Source: Leptobrachium leishanense (lineage: Eukaryota > Chordata > Amphibia > Anura > Megophryidae). From it: a stretch of 64,000 nt of DNA. The stretch spans positions 121,524,692-121,588,691 of the forward strand of contig CM019066.1 in the NCBI GenBank assembly GCA_009667805.1, written 5' to 3'. Under the pieces are notes generated by a model, which saw only the letters and a program-made list of their open reading frames with translations, did no database searches and was not told where the DNA came from. Of the stretch, positions 34,459-46,611 are shown one piece after another; the first letter of the stretch is position 1, and each line of letters begins with the position of its first letter. The position numbers and the translations under genes are program-made.

Positions 34459-35871
34459 ATGGATCCAGACACTGCTGCCAAATGGTGTGAGGAGCACAGT
34501 AGTCAGTTAGAATTGTGTATAGTCATGGATATTCCTGCAGACACTGGGGCCGAAGATCAGATTCGCCAGGCCGTGGCCGTGCTGACACCAGATCATCGGG
34601 GGTTAATCCTGGACATTAAAGAGAACCCAGATACCTCTCACACGTATGTTCTTTTTGAGTGGAGAAAGGGTGTTCCAGTGTGTTTTCAGGGCGCGAGCGT
34701 GAAGCTGACCGATGAGGTGGAAGTCCAACTGATTCAGCCAAGTGCGCCACGTGGCGAATCCGCGAGTGTTCCCACGCCCAGTCCGTTGGCCATGATCGGG
34801 CCTGAATTTATAGTGGCTATTGGAGATTTGCTGGCTAAATGTCAAAGAACAAGCCCTACGCACACTAACTTTGGTTATCGATGGTTGAGAAATTTTACAG
34901 GAAACGTACCAACTCCGGCGGGAGAAGAAACCTTCGAAGAATGGGTGGAACAGGCGATGCAGGCTCTGGATGAGTGGGACGTCCCTGAAGCACAGAAAAA
35001 GCAAAGGATTACTGAGAGCTTAAAGGGACCTGCGTCAGAGGCTGTAAGAAACCTAAAATTGAGTAAGAAAGACTGCACTGCTTTAGATTATCTAAATGTT
35101 CTGGAGGAAGTTTTTGGGCGAACGGAAAAGGCCGCAGAGCTCGTATATCAGTATGAACACACCTACCAGCGGAAAGGTGAGAGATTGACCGAATATATGA
35201 GGCGCCTAGATAAGATTCTGCACCAGATACTCCTCAAGAAAGGGGCCGAACCGGCCGAAGTAGATAAGATCCGAATACAGCAGATCCTGAGGGGCGCTCA
35301 ACCTCTAGATCCAGTGATGCTGCAGCTAAGAAGCAGGGATGGTAGTCGAGAACTGAAGTACCTGGAACTGATCCGAGCTGTCAGAGAGGAGGAGGCTTTG
35401 CTGGAAGAAAAATCCTTCAGGAGAGGAGAAAGAGCTTACGCGCAACCTGTGAGGCATAACGAATGTTTGCAGCCTGAAAGTGACTCGTTGGACACCTATG
35501 GATCCGACATGGACGAACAAGAGCATCCGATCGCTTTTAAATCCACAGAGAAGGCTGTCAAAGAATTAAACCTCTCTGCACATGGTGAGTTGCACAAAAC
35601 TGTTAAGAAGGTACAAGAAGCTCAAGCTGAATTGCAACAGGCGCACGCGGAACTGTGCCGAGTATTTTTGAAGGTGACAGAGACACAGACAGAGATGCAG
35701 AAGTTCCTTACAGACATGCAGACAACCGGAGTTGCTGTGGCGTCTAGCCAGGATCCTTCAACCGAATCACAGCGGCCGAATGCGTCTCCGTCTTCAAAGA
35801 GGAGATGTTTCAGTTGTGGAGAAACGGGCCATTTCCACGCACAATGCAAAAGCCTGAAGGAAATAGAGTAG
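34459..35871 (+). CDS. gag: Gypsy Gag, PNMA-like, with CCHC zinc knuckle
   Basis: The frame is an uninterrupted 470 codons starting at the first ATG after the primer site. Residues 1-95 resemble the RRM-like N-terminus of PNMA proteins (LELCIVMDIPADT, then LILDIKENPDTSHTYVLFEW). Residues 150-330 form a helical capsid region with WLRNFTG, FEEWVEQAMQALDEW and YEHTYQRKGERLTEYMRRL. A CCHC knuckle sits at C450, C453, H458 and C463. Gag forms the particle that packages element RNA. Mammalian PNMA genes are thought to derive from gypsy Gags of this kind, so this is a living relative by inference. The stop at 35869 overlaps the start of the open pol frame (35867), which lies in the next frame. Confidence 0.85.
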   Translation: MDPDTAAKWCEEHSSQLELCIVMDIPADTGAEDQIRQAVAVLTPDHRGLILDIKENPDTSHTYVLFEWRKGVPVCFQGASVKLTDEVEVQLIQPSAPRGESASVPTPSPLAMIGPEFIVAIGDLLAKCQRTSPTHTNFGYRWLRNFTGNVPTPAGEETFEEWVEQAMQALDEWDVPEAQKKQRITESLKGPASEAVRNLKLSKKDCTALDYLNVLEEVFGRTEKAAELVYQYEHTYQRKGERLTEYMRRLDKILHQILLKKGAEPAEVDKIRIQQILRGAQPLDPVMLQLRSRDGSRELKYLELIRAVREEEALLEEKSFRRGERAYAQPVRHNECLQPESDSLDTYGSDMDEQEHPIAFKSTEKAVKELNLSAHGELHKTVKKVQEAQAELQQAHAELCRVFLKVTETQTEMQKFLTDMQTTGVAVASSQDPSTESQRPNASPSSKRRCFSCGETGHFHAQCKSLKEIE

Positions 35872-38800
35872 AGGAGTTCTTGAAAGCCTTGGAAGGGCTG
35901 TTATCTACCTCACCGGCGGGAAACGCCAGAGGGCACAAGTGAAGGAGCAACCTAGGTGCCCGAAGGTTGAAACCCGCTCCAAAAATCAAGCCAGGACTAA
36001 GAGGGCGAGAGGGCCCAAAGTCTGGCCAACTGCCGAGCCTGCCAGGACTGAAAGAGTCACTCCCTTAGCATCCGGACCTACGTCATGGGGAAGCAATGCA
36101 CACCCAAAACCTACACGGGCCAAGAAGAAGGCCAGGGTACAACAAACTGGGTCTAAGTGTCCTGTTGCCACCACCAAGTTTCCTGACCAGCTGATAGGTC
36201 CTTCCCCTATTGTGCCAATCCAAGTGGAGGGAGTCTACACTAAAGCCCTGTTGGATTCAGGGGCTCAAGTGACATTGATCTACCGAGACTTCTATGAGAA
36301 ACACTTGAAGCACATCCCTCTACAGAAATTGAAGGATCTGGAAATCTGGGGTATCGGAACCGAGAAACTCCCTTATGACGGGTATCTACAGGTGAAGTTG
36401 GAGATCGGATCCGAAGTCATCGGACAGTCCGGAGGTTGTGATGCATTGGCCATTGTGTGTCCTCGGCCTTCAGGGGCAAACAGGAGTTCCATGATAGTGG
36501 GGACGAATACTGATTTGGTGCGACGTCTCCTGACACCTATCGTATTGGAAGAAGGTTCTACTAAAGGAGTACACCCAATGTTACGTCCAGTCTATCAGAG
36601 AATGGTCGAAGAACAGAAGGCACCTGCCGAAGTGGGGCGCCTATGGAGATTAGAAGGAACAGAAAAGGTTCTGCAATCGGGAGAAGTAGCGAGCTTCTGG
36701 GCTTCAGTCAAGTTGAACGGATCGCAGCCAGGGCCCTATGTGGTACTGGAAACCAATTTTAATCATGGGAGTGAAGCCGGAGTCGAAGTAATCCCTGAAA
36801 TAATCTCCACTAAAGCTTTGAAAAGAACACGAGGAAGAGTCTCAGTCAGCGTGTGCAATGTGTCTGATTCTCCAGTAGTCCTTAAAGCACGAATGCCTAT
36901 CGGGCAAGTAGCGTCCGCTACGCCCCTCTCTCCTACCGATTTAGGAGGGGGAGTGGATAAAGAGATTCCAGATGAAAGGTTCTACCCCAAGGACGCTCCC
37001 ATTTCACCTGAATGGAAGAAACGTCTTCAGTCCCAAGTTCCAAAGTGGAGAGACTTGTTCTCGAAAGATGAGTTTGACGTAGGCCTAGCTAAAAGTACTG
37101 AGCACCGCATTCGATTACAAGAGGACAAGCCGTTTCGTGAAAGGTCAAGACGAGTTCCGCTGGGAGACTTGGATGATCTACGAGAACAGCTGAATGAACT
37201 GCAAAAAACCAAGGTGATCCAAGAGTCCAGGAGCCCATATGCATCTCCAATAGTAATGGTCCGGAAGAAGAATGGTTCTGTCCGCCTATGCATAGACTAT
37301 CGCACGCTGAATCGGAGAACCATCCCAGATCAATATGCTACTCCTCGGATAGAAGATTCCTTACATTGTTTGTCTGGAGCAAAATGGTTTAGTGTACTAG
37401 TCCTGCGAAGTGGGTATCACCAGATACCAATGCATCCTGAAGACAAAGAGAAGACTGCGTTCATCTGCCCATTGGGGTTCTTTGAATTCAACAGAATGCC
37501 TCAAGGCCTTATGGGGGCTCCAGCCACGTTCCAACGGTTAATGGAGAAGACAGTCGGGGACATGAATCTGATCGAAGTATTAGTGTACCTGGATGACATA
37601 ATTGTGTTCGGGAAGACTCTGGAAGAACATGAACAACGTTTGGAGAAGGTCTTGAAGAGGCTCCATGAAGAGGGATTGAAACTATCTCTGGAGAAATGTC
37701 AATTCTGTTTACCATCTGTTACGTATCTGGGTCATGTGGTCTCAGCAGAAGGTGTTTCAACAGATCCTCGGAAGTTGGAGGCCGTAGCTTCTTGGCCTAG
37801 ACCCCGAAACATTACTGAACTTAGATCTTTCTTGGGGTTCTGCTATTATTATCGAAGATTTGTAGGAGGATTCGCAAAAATAGCTCAACCACTGAACAAG
37901 CTCCTACAGAAGGAAAGCACAGAAGAAGGCCACAAGGTCTCTGACCGAAATCCGTCAGCTCCAGGGCCAAGGAAAGCTCGAGAGTCCATCCAGGGAGAAT
38001 GGACCAGTCAATGCGAAGGTGCTTTTACGAAGCTGAAAGAGAGTTTAACTCGAGCTCCTGTCTTGGCCTATGCGGACCCTCACAAGCCATATGAGCTACA
38101 TGTGGATGCCAGCAGAGAAGGTCTAGGAGGAGTCCTGTATCAAGAGTATGGTGGATTGCTGAGGCCTGTAGCGTATGTGAGCCGGAGCATTACACCTTCA
38201 GAAAAGAACTATCCTACCCACAAGTTGGAGTTCCTAGCCTTAAAGTGGGCTGTGGTAGACAAGCTAAAGGACTATCTGTATGGGGCCGAGTTTGTGATAA
38301 AGATGGATAACAATCCTCTTACCTACGTCCTTACTACTGCAAAACTGGACGCAACGGGACATCGGTGGTTGGCCGCTCAGTCAGGGTTTCGGTTCAGCCT
38401 GAAATATCGCCCTGGGGTGAATAATCGAGATGCTGATGCTTTGTCGAGAAGACCCTACACTACAGAATGGACTCAGTTAACTCCAGACGGGGTACAAGCT
38501 TTGTGTCAAGGAGCAGAGTGCTGGGTCAAGGGAGGGATTGAAGCGGAGACCATAGGAGTCATGGCTGCGGCTGTTCTGGAGTTCTACTGCAACCCTACGC
38601 AGTTGAGGGATGAAAGTCTGCCTACTTTTTCAAAACAGGATCTGAAAGCTGATCAGGCTAGAGACCCTTTAATTGCGTTAACCATAAAGGCCCTAACTGC
38701 GAACCAGCGGGAAATTCTGATGACCAATTCCCCAGATGGAGCCAGATTGGTCTACAAAGAGTGGGAACGGTTGAAGATGTTGGATGGGGTGGTCTACCGA

Positions 38801-39094
38801 AGGGGCCCCTCAACCAATGCTGAAGAGACCCAACAGTTGTTCCTTCCCACTAAACATAGGGAGAGTGTACTGCGATCGCTACATGATGAGCATGGACATT
38901 TGGGCGCAGAAAGGACTTTTAAGCTGGTGCAAGACAGGTTCTATTGGCCTTGCATGAGAGCTGAAGTGGAAAGTTACTGCCATTCATGTCTGAGGTATAT
39001 TCAAAGGAAGACCCTACCGACCCGAACCGCTCCAATGAGCATCTGCAAAGTCAAGGACCCATGGATTTGGTGTGCATTGACTTCCTGTGCTTAG
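35867..39094 (+). pseudogene. pol: Gypsy Pol: protease, RT, RNase H, integrase N-terminus
   Basis: The frame is open from 35867. No ATG marks its start, so expression probably needed a shift from gag. Counting residues from 35939, the protease has DSGA with Asp106, the RT fingers and palm follow, YLDD lies at 550-553, and RNase H has HVDAS with Asp723. The integrase HHCC zinc module (HDEHGHLG, then CHSC) is near the end. Two defects stand out. RT motif A reads FSVLVLRSGYHQI with Val488 where the catalytic Asp belongs, and a one-base shift near 39050 ends the frame in the integrase. Pol would cleave, copy and integrate the element. This copy cannot. Confidence 0.88.
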
Positions 39095-39897
39095 AGCCGG
39101 ATGCTAGTGGGCAGGGAAATATTCTAATAGTGACTGATCACTTCACACGTTACGCCCAAGCCTTTTCTACAAAAGACCAACGCGCTCCGACAGTGGCGAA
39201 GGTTCTGATGGAAAAGTTCTTTGTTCACTGCGGCCTACCAAGGAGAATACACTCTGATCAGGGTAGAGACTTTGAAAGCCAGCTTGTTGGGCAATTACTG
39301 GAACTGCTGGGAATCCAAAAGACCCGAACTACACCATATCACCCTCAAGGTGATGCTCAGCCCGAAAGGTTCAATTGCACACTACTAAATATGCTGGGGA
39401 CAATGTCAAGCACAGAGAAGCAGAGCTGGAGTCGTCACATAGCTACGCTAGTACATGCATATAACAGTACGGAGAGTGACGCCACTGGATACTCACCGTA
39501 CCGTCTTATGTTCGGAAGAGAAGCTCGACTGCCAGTTGATTTGGCGTTTGGGCTATCTCTGGACCAGACGTCGGTAGCTTCCCATAGAAATTACGTGGAT
39601 AGACTTCAAAAAAATCTGGCCTCTGCGTTTGAACAGGCCCGTTTGCCCTCAGGAAACAGGGAACAAAGGAATAAATGGAACTATGACTTGAAAGTTCGGA
39701 TACAGGATCTACAACCCGGTGATAGGGTTTTGTTGAAGAACTTGGGTGCTGCTGCAAGGCACAAGTTAGCGGATAGATGGAGTTCTCAGGTCTACATTGT
39801 CTGCAAGCAACTGCCGGGTCTGCCGGTGTATCAAATCCGGCCAGATGGAAAGGCTGGGCCTCTTAAGAACTGGCACGGAATCATTTATTACCTTTGA
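38986..39897 (+). pseudogene. pol: Gypsy integrase core, second frame
   Basis: Homology begins at about 39055 in the frame next to the main pol frame. The DDE triad is visible: Asp32 (VCIDF), Asp91 (HSDQG) and Glu127 (QPERFN), with 35 residues between the last two. The C-terminal SH3-like region (LQPGDRVLLKNLG, then QIRPDGKAGPLKNWH) follows. A further one-base shift near 39877 stops this frame, and the tail continues in other frames. Positions are counted from the first Met of this frame, which is not a true start. Confidence 0.85.
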
Positions 39898-40507
39898 GAG
39901 AGGCTGTGAGGATACCAGTTGGGGACGAACTTTCTCTGCCGAATCCGCCTGCTCCACGTTTGACTCCCGTTACTCGGTCTCAGCAGACCCTGGCTATCGA
40001 AGAGAGCGAAAGGGACAGTGAGGAAAAAGTTTTTGTCTGGACTGGATGCGCTCACCAGAGCCTGAAGAGGTTATCTCAGTTCCTGAACGGAGGGAAAGTA
40101 ATTTGAGGCCTGAGGCTCCTGAATTTCATTTAGAAGTCCCTGAGACTATTGAAATCCCTGTAGTTCCTGAAGCCAAATCTTATGACTACAGCTCTATGCC
40201 TTCACTGGAAGGATCATACTCCGAAGAGATGTCTGCTCCAGTGGTAGAAAGAAGAACTGAGCCCGCGCCTATAGTACTTCCACCCGAAGAGGAACTGATT
40301 GAGCCAGAACCAAAATGCACTGTTCGACCGCCCCAGCGACTCACCTACGACTCACCAGGACATAGCACTGAAGAGGCCGTCACCACAGTGCGAAGGTTGC
40401 CCGAAGTGTCTGCTATGTTAGCTGAGGTAGTCCAAAGCATGAGTCAACTTGAGGAAGTGTATCTAACCCATTGTATGCTTGCTGCTGAGCCTGTATATGT
40501 TGCCTAA
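39878..40507 (+). pseudogene. Gypsy Pol C-terminal tail, acidic and proline-rich, in two frames
   Basis: After the integrase frame breaks, a tail continues first at 39894-40040 (LREAVRIPVGDE-like) and then at 40046-40504 in a third frame. It is rich in Pro and Glu (PEPEEV, VPEAKSYDYSS, LPPEEELIEPEP) and ends about 70 bp before the polypurine tract. Such extensions after the integrase occur in many vertebrate gypsy elements and have no assigned role. A separate accessory frame is possible but less likely. Confidence 0.55.
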
Positions 40508-40563
40508 TATATGTGGAAAATGTAATGCAACTGTTGTACCTCCTTGGAGAGACCCAAGAGTTC

Positions 40564-40577
40564 TAGGAGGGGGAGAG
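40564..40577 (+). promoter_or_regulatory. Polypurine tract
   Basis: AGGAGGGGGAGAG directly precedes the 3' LTR start at 40578, in the right place to prime plus-strand DNA. Confidence 0.8.
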
Positions 40578-41532
40578 TGTAGCGCTGGTTTTAAATTCCC
40601 TGTCGTTGTAGTACTTGTTTTTGGCCACCGGAGGGAGACAAGCGCGATGTAAGACACTGAACATTGGGACTACATTTTCCAGCATGCTTTGCGGGCGGGA
40701 ACAGGAAGTGGGTGGGAGAGAGAGACTGATATCCGCAGCCTCGTGGAAAGAGCTGACAGAGCGTGCAGAGGAGTGAGAGGAGCAAGACGCAAGTGTAGCA
40801 AAGAGTGATCACGACCAGGCCAGAGAGCAGGTGCGGCCTAGCAGAGCTGGAGATCGGGTTTTTCCCTTCTTATTACACGAATACCCAGTGATCCACCGCT
40901 AGTAACCCATGCTGATACAGAGTAAGCTGAAGGACCCCGAGTTAGGAGAACCGCAGACGATCTAACAGGGAGTGCAGGCGCTGAGCTGGACATCTTGTGG
41001 CAGATACAGACAAGCAAGACAGCGGATCCGGTGACACAGAGAATCCCAGTCAAAATCGAGCGGAGAGACGTCCTGGGTCGAGCGGAGCACAGAGTATCTG
41101 GCGGATGGGTGAGAGGCCTTCCAGGCCGCTGTAAAATACTAAAGCACGCTGCAGTTTGTTCAAAACCCACAGGGCCCCAACGTGACTAGTCAAAGATACC
41201 TCATAAATAATTCACTGGCCAGTTGAATATTGTACCCGGGGTTCAATACACACATACACATACATTCCTTGGGACATAACCTGTACGGGACTCACACTCC
41301 AACCACTAAGGGAGTTAAAAATACTTTTTTTCCTTTTCCGCTGCGCGTTTCTCGCATTACGAAGTACTGTAAATATATATACGTATACCGTGTTACTCAT
41401 TATATGCCAGTTTATTCAGTAAACTATATAATTATTAAAATCCACGACGGTGCTGGAGTATATTTATTCCCTAGTGCGGGGAGACTGACCCGAGGTTCAA
41501 ATTCAGCGGCTCCTCCGGGAGTGAGCTCTACA
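40578..41532 (+). repeat. Gypsy 3' LTR (955 bp)
   Basis: It starts TGTAGCGCTGG and ends GAGCTCTACA. It has one unit of the 'ttccgctgcgcgtttc' motif where the 5' LTR has two. It is followed by CATA, within which the Tc1 element is inserted. Confidence 0.9.
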
Positions 41533-41536
41533 CATA

Positions 41537-43153
<1,617 letters not shown>

Positions 43154-43155
43154 TA

Positions 43156-43271
43156 TATAGGTAAGTGAAACAATGTTGCACACATATGACCAATAGCTCC
43201 ACATTTCCTTTTCTGACCATCCGGCCCAGGCCATCAGTCATGTCCCCTTCCTTAAAGGTACAGGGGATTCT
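43156..43271 (-). repeat. Ngaro repeat A2, part right of the insertions
   Basis: From 'taggtaagtgaaacaatgtt' to 'gggattctt' it matches 48711-48823 of A1. It joins directly to B1 at 43272. Confidence 0.85.
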
Positions 43272-43562
43272 TGACTGATTAAACCTGGGACCTCCTTGAC
43301 CCATACCCCTTAAATATAAAGAAAGACACAACACCTTCTTAACTGGAAAGGGCATGGGCCACAGCTTTATTAAATATTTACACCATGTAATCCTGCAGTG
43401 CTTTCTCCCATTATCCGCCCTATTACCCATGTAATAGGCAGTTACCGATCCAAACCAGGAGCTCGTCACCCCGCGTGACCGAGATCAAGCGGGGCTCGTC
43501 TCGTTAATGCCTCACCCGAAGGCGGCTTAACCATTTGAAAGCACCGCTGTCCAGGAACCACG
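43272..43562 (-). repeat. Ngaro split direct repeat B1
   Basis: It is nearly identical to B2 at 32990-33283. It lies downstream of the last Ngaro frame, which ends at 43588. Confidence 0.8.
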
Positions 43563-43587
43563 GCAACGCCAGGGGCACCATGGTCTC

Positions 43588-44180
43588 CTAATGGCTGCCC
43601 CTGCGCCCCACCGCAGACAGCGCCTCCTCAATCCCCGACATTAAACCAGTTAAAAATATATCCAAACCAATGTCTGTCAAATGGACCCCATCACCGCGAA
43701 TCACATTCCGATTGTCGCCCTCCAACTCCGTGTGACGGATTGAAAACCCCCCAACTGCCTAACAAATTTAGAAACCTCCCTGTTAATCCTCTTCCTGGCC
43801 CTGTCAATGGCCCCGTGGCGCCGCAATCACCTCCCAACAAGGTCGAGAAATAATGTCGGACCACACCAGTGACAATCCCCCAAATTTAGCAAAAAAGCGG
43901 GCCAGATCCAGCTTCATAGCCCGAATCAGGTCCACCGAACGAACCGTCCAAGTCATTTCCCCAGCATGAACAACTAAAATAACATCCCTGGGAACCCTCC
44001 CAGCCAGAGCATCATATTCCTTCGACACCCGAGCCCAACGCAAACCCCGGATTCCCAACCAGCAAATCTCCGCCACCTCTGCCGGAAAACCAAGGTTCCT
44101 GCCATGCGGCCGTTGTTCAGCCCGCATGGCCACCCAATGCACGAAGGAATGACCCAATATCGAGACCATCCGCGGGGAAG
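43588..44180 (-). pseudogene. SGNH-hydrolase-like domain of the Ngaro element
   Basis: Downstream of the recombinase the minus strand encodes an SGNH/GDSL-like esterase. Block I reads ILGHSF with the nucleophile Ser324 (counted in the fused 437-codon frame), followed by LGIRGLRW. LVVHAGEMTW stands where GGND is expected, so the Asn is lost. LVWSDIISR follows. After a frame break near 43800 the last block continues as RGDGVHLTDIGLDIFL with DGVH at complement(43681-43692), the Asp-His pair, and the frame ends at 43588. Hydrolase frames are reported from some vertebrate Ngaro elements. Their role is unknown. This copy is frameshifted and lacks a key residue. Confidence 0.7.
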
Positions 44181-44183
44181 TAC

Positions 44184-45117
44184 CTAAGGACGAACATACG
44201 AGCGAAAGCGATCCGATCGCACACCTGCCCAACCGACGAATCATGCCGTCCGATGCGCCCGCGCCCGCAGCCACCGTCGCCGAGCCTATCTGAAAAGAAT
44301 GGGAGGCAAACAACCCCGGGTCGTAACCCAAAACCTTCACGCACCGCTTAAAGACAGCCGAAAATTGGTACCAGGTCAGAGGAATCCCATTAAGGTGAAT
44401 CAAAAAGGAGTCAGCAAAATCCGGACGAACCGCCAAATACTCCCGCGTGAGACCCAAAGGACACCCGATCCCCCCAACAGCATTCAAAGTAACAAGCACG
44501 CCCCTACCCAACTGGTCCGTCTTGGACCTGGCAATTAAAAACCGCACCTGATCGGCTGTCACAGAGACATGTGCAAAGCGCAAGGCAGAATGTGTCCGAG
44601 AGTTAGGAGCAACCAGCTCACCCACCCTCAAGGCCCCATAAAAAGTAAAGGCAAAAGCCACCCGAAACAATCTCGCCTCAAAAAGATCGCGACAAACTCC
44701 ACTTAAAACCTCCAACAAGTCCAAAAACATGGAGCCAGAAACTGGGCGCCGAACATTAGGCATCGCAGTTTGCCGCCAACCCGAAACAATTCTGCGAAGC
44801 AGGAAATCCCGACCAACATCCTCCCAACCAAGCACCTTGCACAAAAATGAAAGGGCAGTCAGTACTCTGGCCACTCCCGAACCGGAGCCACCTTGTTCCC
44901 GGAGGGAATTGAAATAAATCAAGGTTGCCCACCTACGATCCTCCAGACCTGAGAATATGCAGTCCACGACGCTCCTGACAAAGAGTCCTCCAGCAACATC
45001 CTCAGCCCGGCGAAGTGAGGGTTCAGAGCCACAGAGGAAAGGCTGTCGCAGCCCTCGCTGCTCCCGGAGCCACCTACCAAAAACGGTCCCACTGGAACTG
45101 GGAGAGAGCGTCAGCAA
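44184..45117 (-). pseudogene. Ngaro tyrosine recombinase, frameshifted
   Basis: This is a YR domain with Arg I in YGALRVGEL (Arg164), the Lys in ARSKTDQ (Lys199) and the HxxR box as HSFQIG, where Gln276 replaces the catalytic Arg. Just after the LGR motif a single extra base near 44215 shifts the frame. The expected catalytic Tyr block is readable in the neighbouring frame and ends at a stop at complement(44184-44186). The original frame instead runs on into the hydrolase region, giving an artificial 437-codon frame (43804-45117). The recombinase would insert the circular DNA form. This copy is inactive for two reasons. Confidence 0.8.
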
Positions 45118-46459
45118 TCACGTTCTGAACACCAGGCACATGCCGAGCCCGCAACCATACATTACGCTCTAGACAGCGCAGTACCAGGTGACGCAAAAGA
45201 GCCAAGACGGGAGGGGAACCGGACGACGAACGATTTACCACCTGCATCCAGAACACCACCCGCCTATTAGCCAGACGCTCCCCCACAGCGCCAGGGCCAC
45301 AATCAACAGAAAAAGTTCCTGAAACGTGAGATTCCTCACCAATTCAGACGCCACCCAATGCGGGGGCCACGCTTCGGCACACCAAGCGCCCTGGAAGTAC
45401 ACTCCAAAGCCATGCGCCCCAGACGCATCAGCAAAAAGCTCGAGGGAATGATTGTCCACGTCCGCCTCTTGCCAAAAAGTCAGCCCATTGTACTGCAGCA
45501 AGAAGGATTGCCACACCACCAGGTCCACCTTCAAAGCACTAGAGATGCCAACAAAATGGTGAGTTGCGCGTACCCCGGCGGTAGCCAAAGACAACCTGTG
45601 GCAAAAAGCCCGGCCCATTGGCATCACCCGGCATGCAAATGTCAGGTGACCCAATAATGATTGAATATCGGAAAGCCGCATCTTCGCATCCCCTTGCGCC
45701 CTCCCCACCAAACGCAACAAGGTTTGGATTTTGTCAACCGGCAAACGGAAAACACGGAGGACTGTATCGATCTCAATGCCCAAAAATGCAAGCGACTGAA
45801 CTGGGCCCTCCGTCTTCTCCTCAGCCAAAGGCACACCGAATTCCCCGGCAACCTCACGGAAAATCTGCAGCAGCGAGGCGCAGTCGCTGGAATCCGCCGG
45901 CCCCACGAACAGGAAATCATCCAAATAATGGACCACCGAATTCCGTCCGGCGCCGACAAACCACCCAGTGCAAAAAGGAAGAAAACAATTCAAAATAATA
46001 ACAAGAGATCGAGCAGCCCATTGGAAGACAACGGTCGTAGTAAAAACCCCCATGAAAGGAACACCCCAGCAAATGATAGCAGTCCGGTCGAATTGGTAAC
46101 AAACGAAACGCAGACTCAATGTCCGCTTTCGCCAACAAACAACCCGGACCAGCCTCCCGCACAATCTGAAATGCCTCGTCAAAAGAAGAATATCTCACGC
46201 GACATCCCTCTTTTCCAATACCGTCATTAACAGAAAGACTGGCCGGGTAGGAAAGATGGTGGATCATGTTGAACTTACCCTCCTCCCTCTTGGGCACAAT
46301 GCCCAATGGAGACACCCGAAGATAAGAAAAGGGGAGCTCCGCAAAAGGACCCACCATCCGACCCAGCCGTACCTCCTTAGTCAACTTGTCCGCCACCACC
46401 TCGCCTTGCTGACGCGCAGAAATAAAATTTTGGGAAAATTGAGGAAAATCCGACGCCAC
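45074..46459 (-). pseudogene. Ngaro reverse transcriptase and RNase H, in three frames
   Basis: Frame 1 (complement ~45980-46459) holds the RT fingers and palm: LGIVPKREEGKFNMIHHLSYP, DIESAFRLLPI with the motif A Asp, and CLPMGCSIS. Frame 2 (complement 45235 to ~45960) holds HYLDDFLF (motif C), the thumb, and the RNase H start ELFADASGAHGFG. Frame 3 (complement 45074-45286) ends RNase H with RARHVPGVQNVIADALSQFQW. Frame breaks near 45960 and 45280 separate them. DIRS-type RTs convert the RNA to circular DNA. Catalytic residues remain but the gene is broken. Confidence 0.82.
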
Positions 46460-46611
46460 ATGCGGAATAAAACAACAACGCAGCGCATCGCCTATTGGGG
46501 TACCTGTCTAGCCAAGGAACCATAGCCCGAACCATCACCGGGGTGATCCCTTCTATCAGGCTTACCCCGACCTGGAGCCCTAAAGGCCGAGCCATGTCCC
46601 TTTCTAAAGTA

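Larger units (their letters stand above)
33407..41532 (+). mobile_element. Ty3/gypsy LTR retrotransposon (8.1 kb), CATA target duplication
   Basis: Two LTRs (33407-34402 and 40578-41532) bound a tRNA-Pro primer site, gag, a frameshifted pol (protease, RT, RNase H, integrase) and a polypurine tract. CATA flanks both sides (33403-33406 and 41533-41536). The uninterrupted site is in Ngaro repeat A1 near 48704. The protease-RT-RNase H-integrase order defines the Ty3/gypsy type. No env frame is seen. Confidence 0.92.

Noticed and set aside
40046..40507. env-like or accessory gene of the gypsy element
   Set aside because: No signal peptide or membrane segment is visible; it continues the Pol tail after frameshifts.
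45358..46525. Plus-strand frames across the Ngaro RT
   Set aside because: Clear RT and RNase H motifs lie on the minus strand in the same place.
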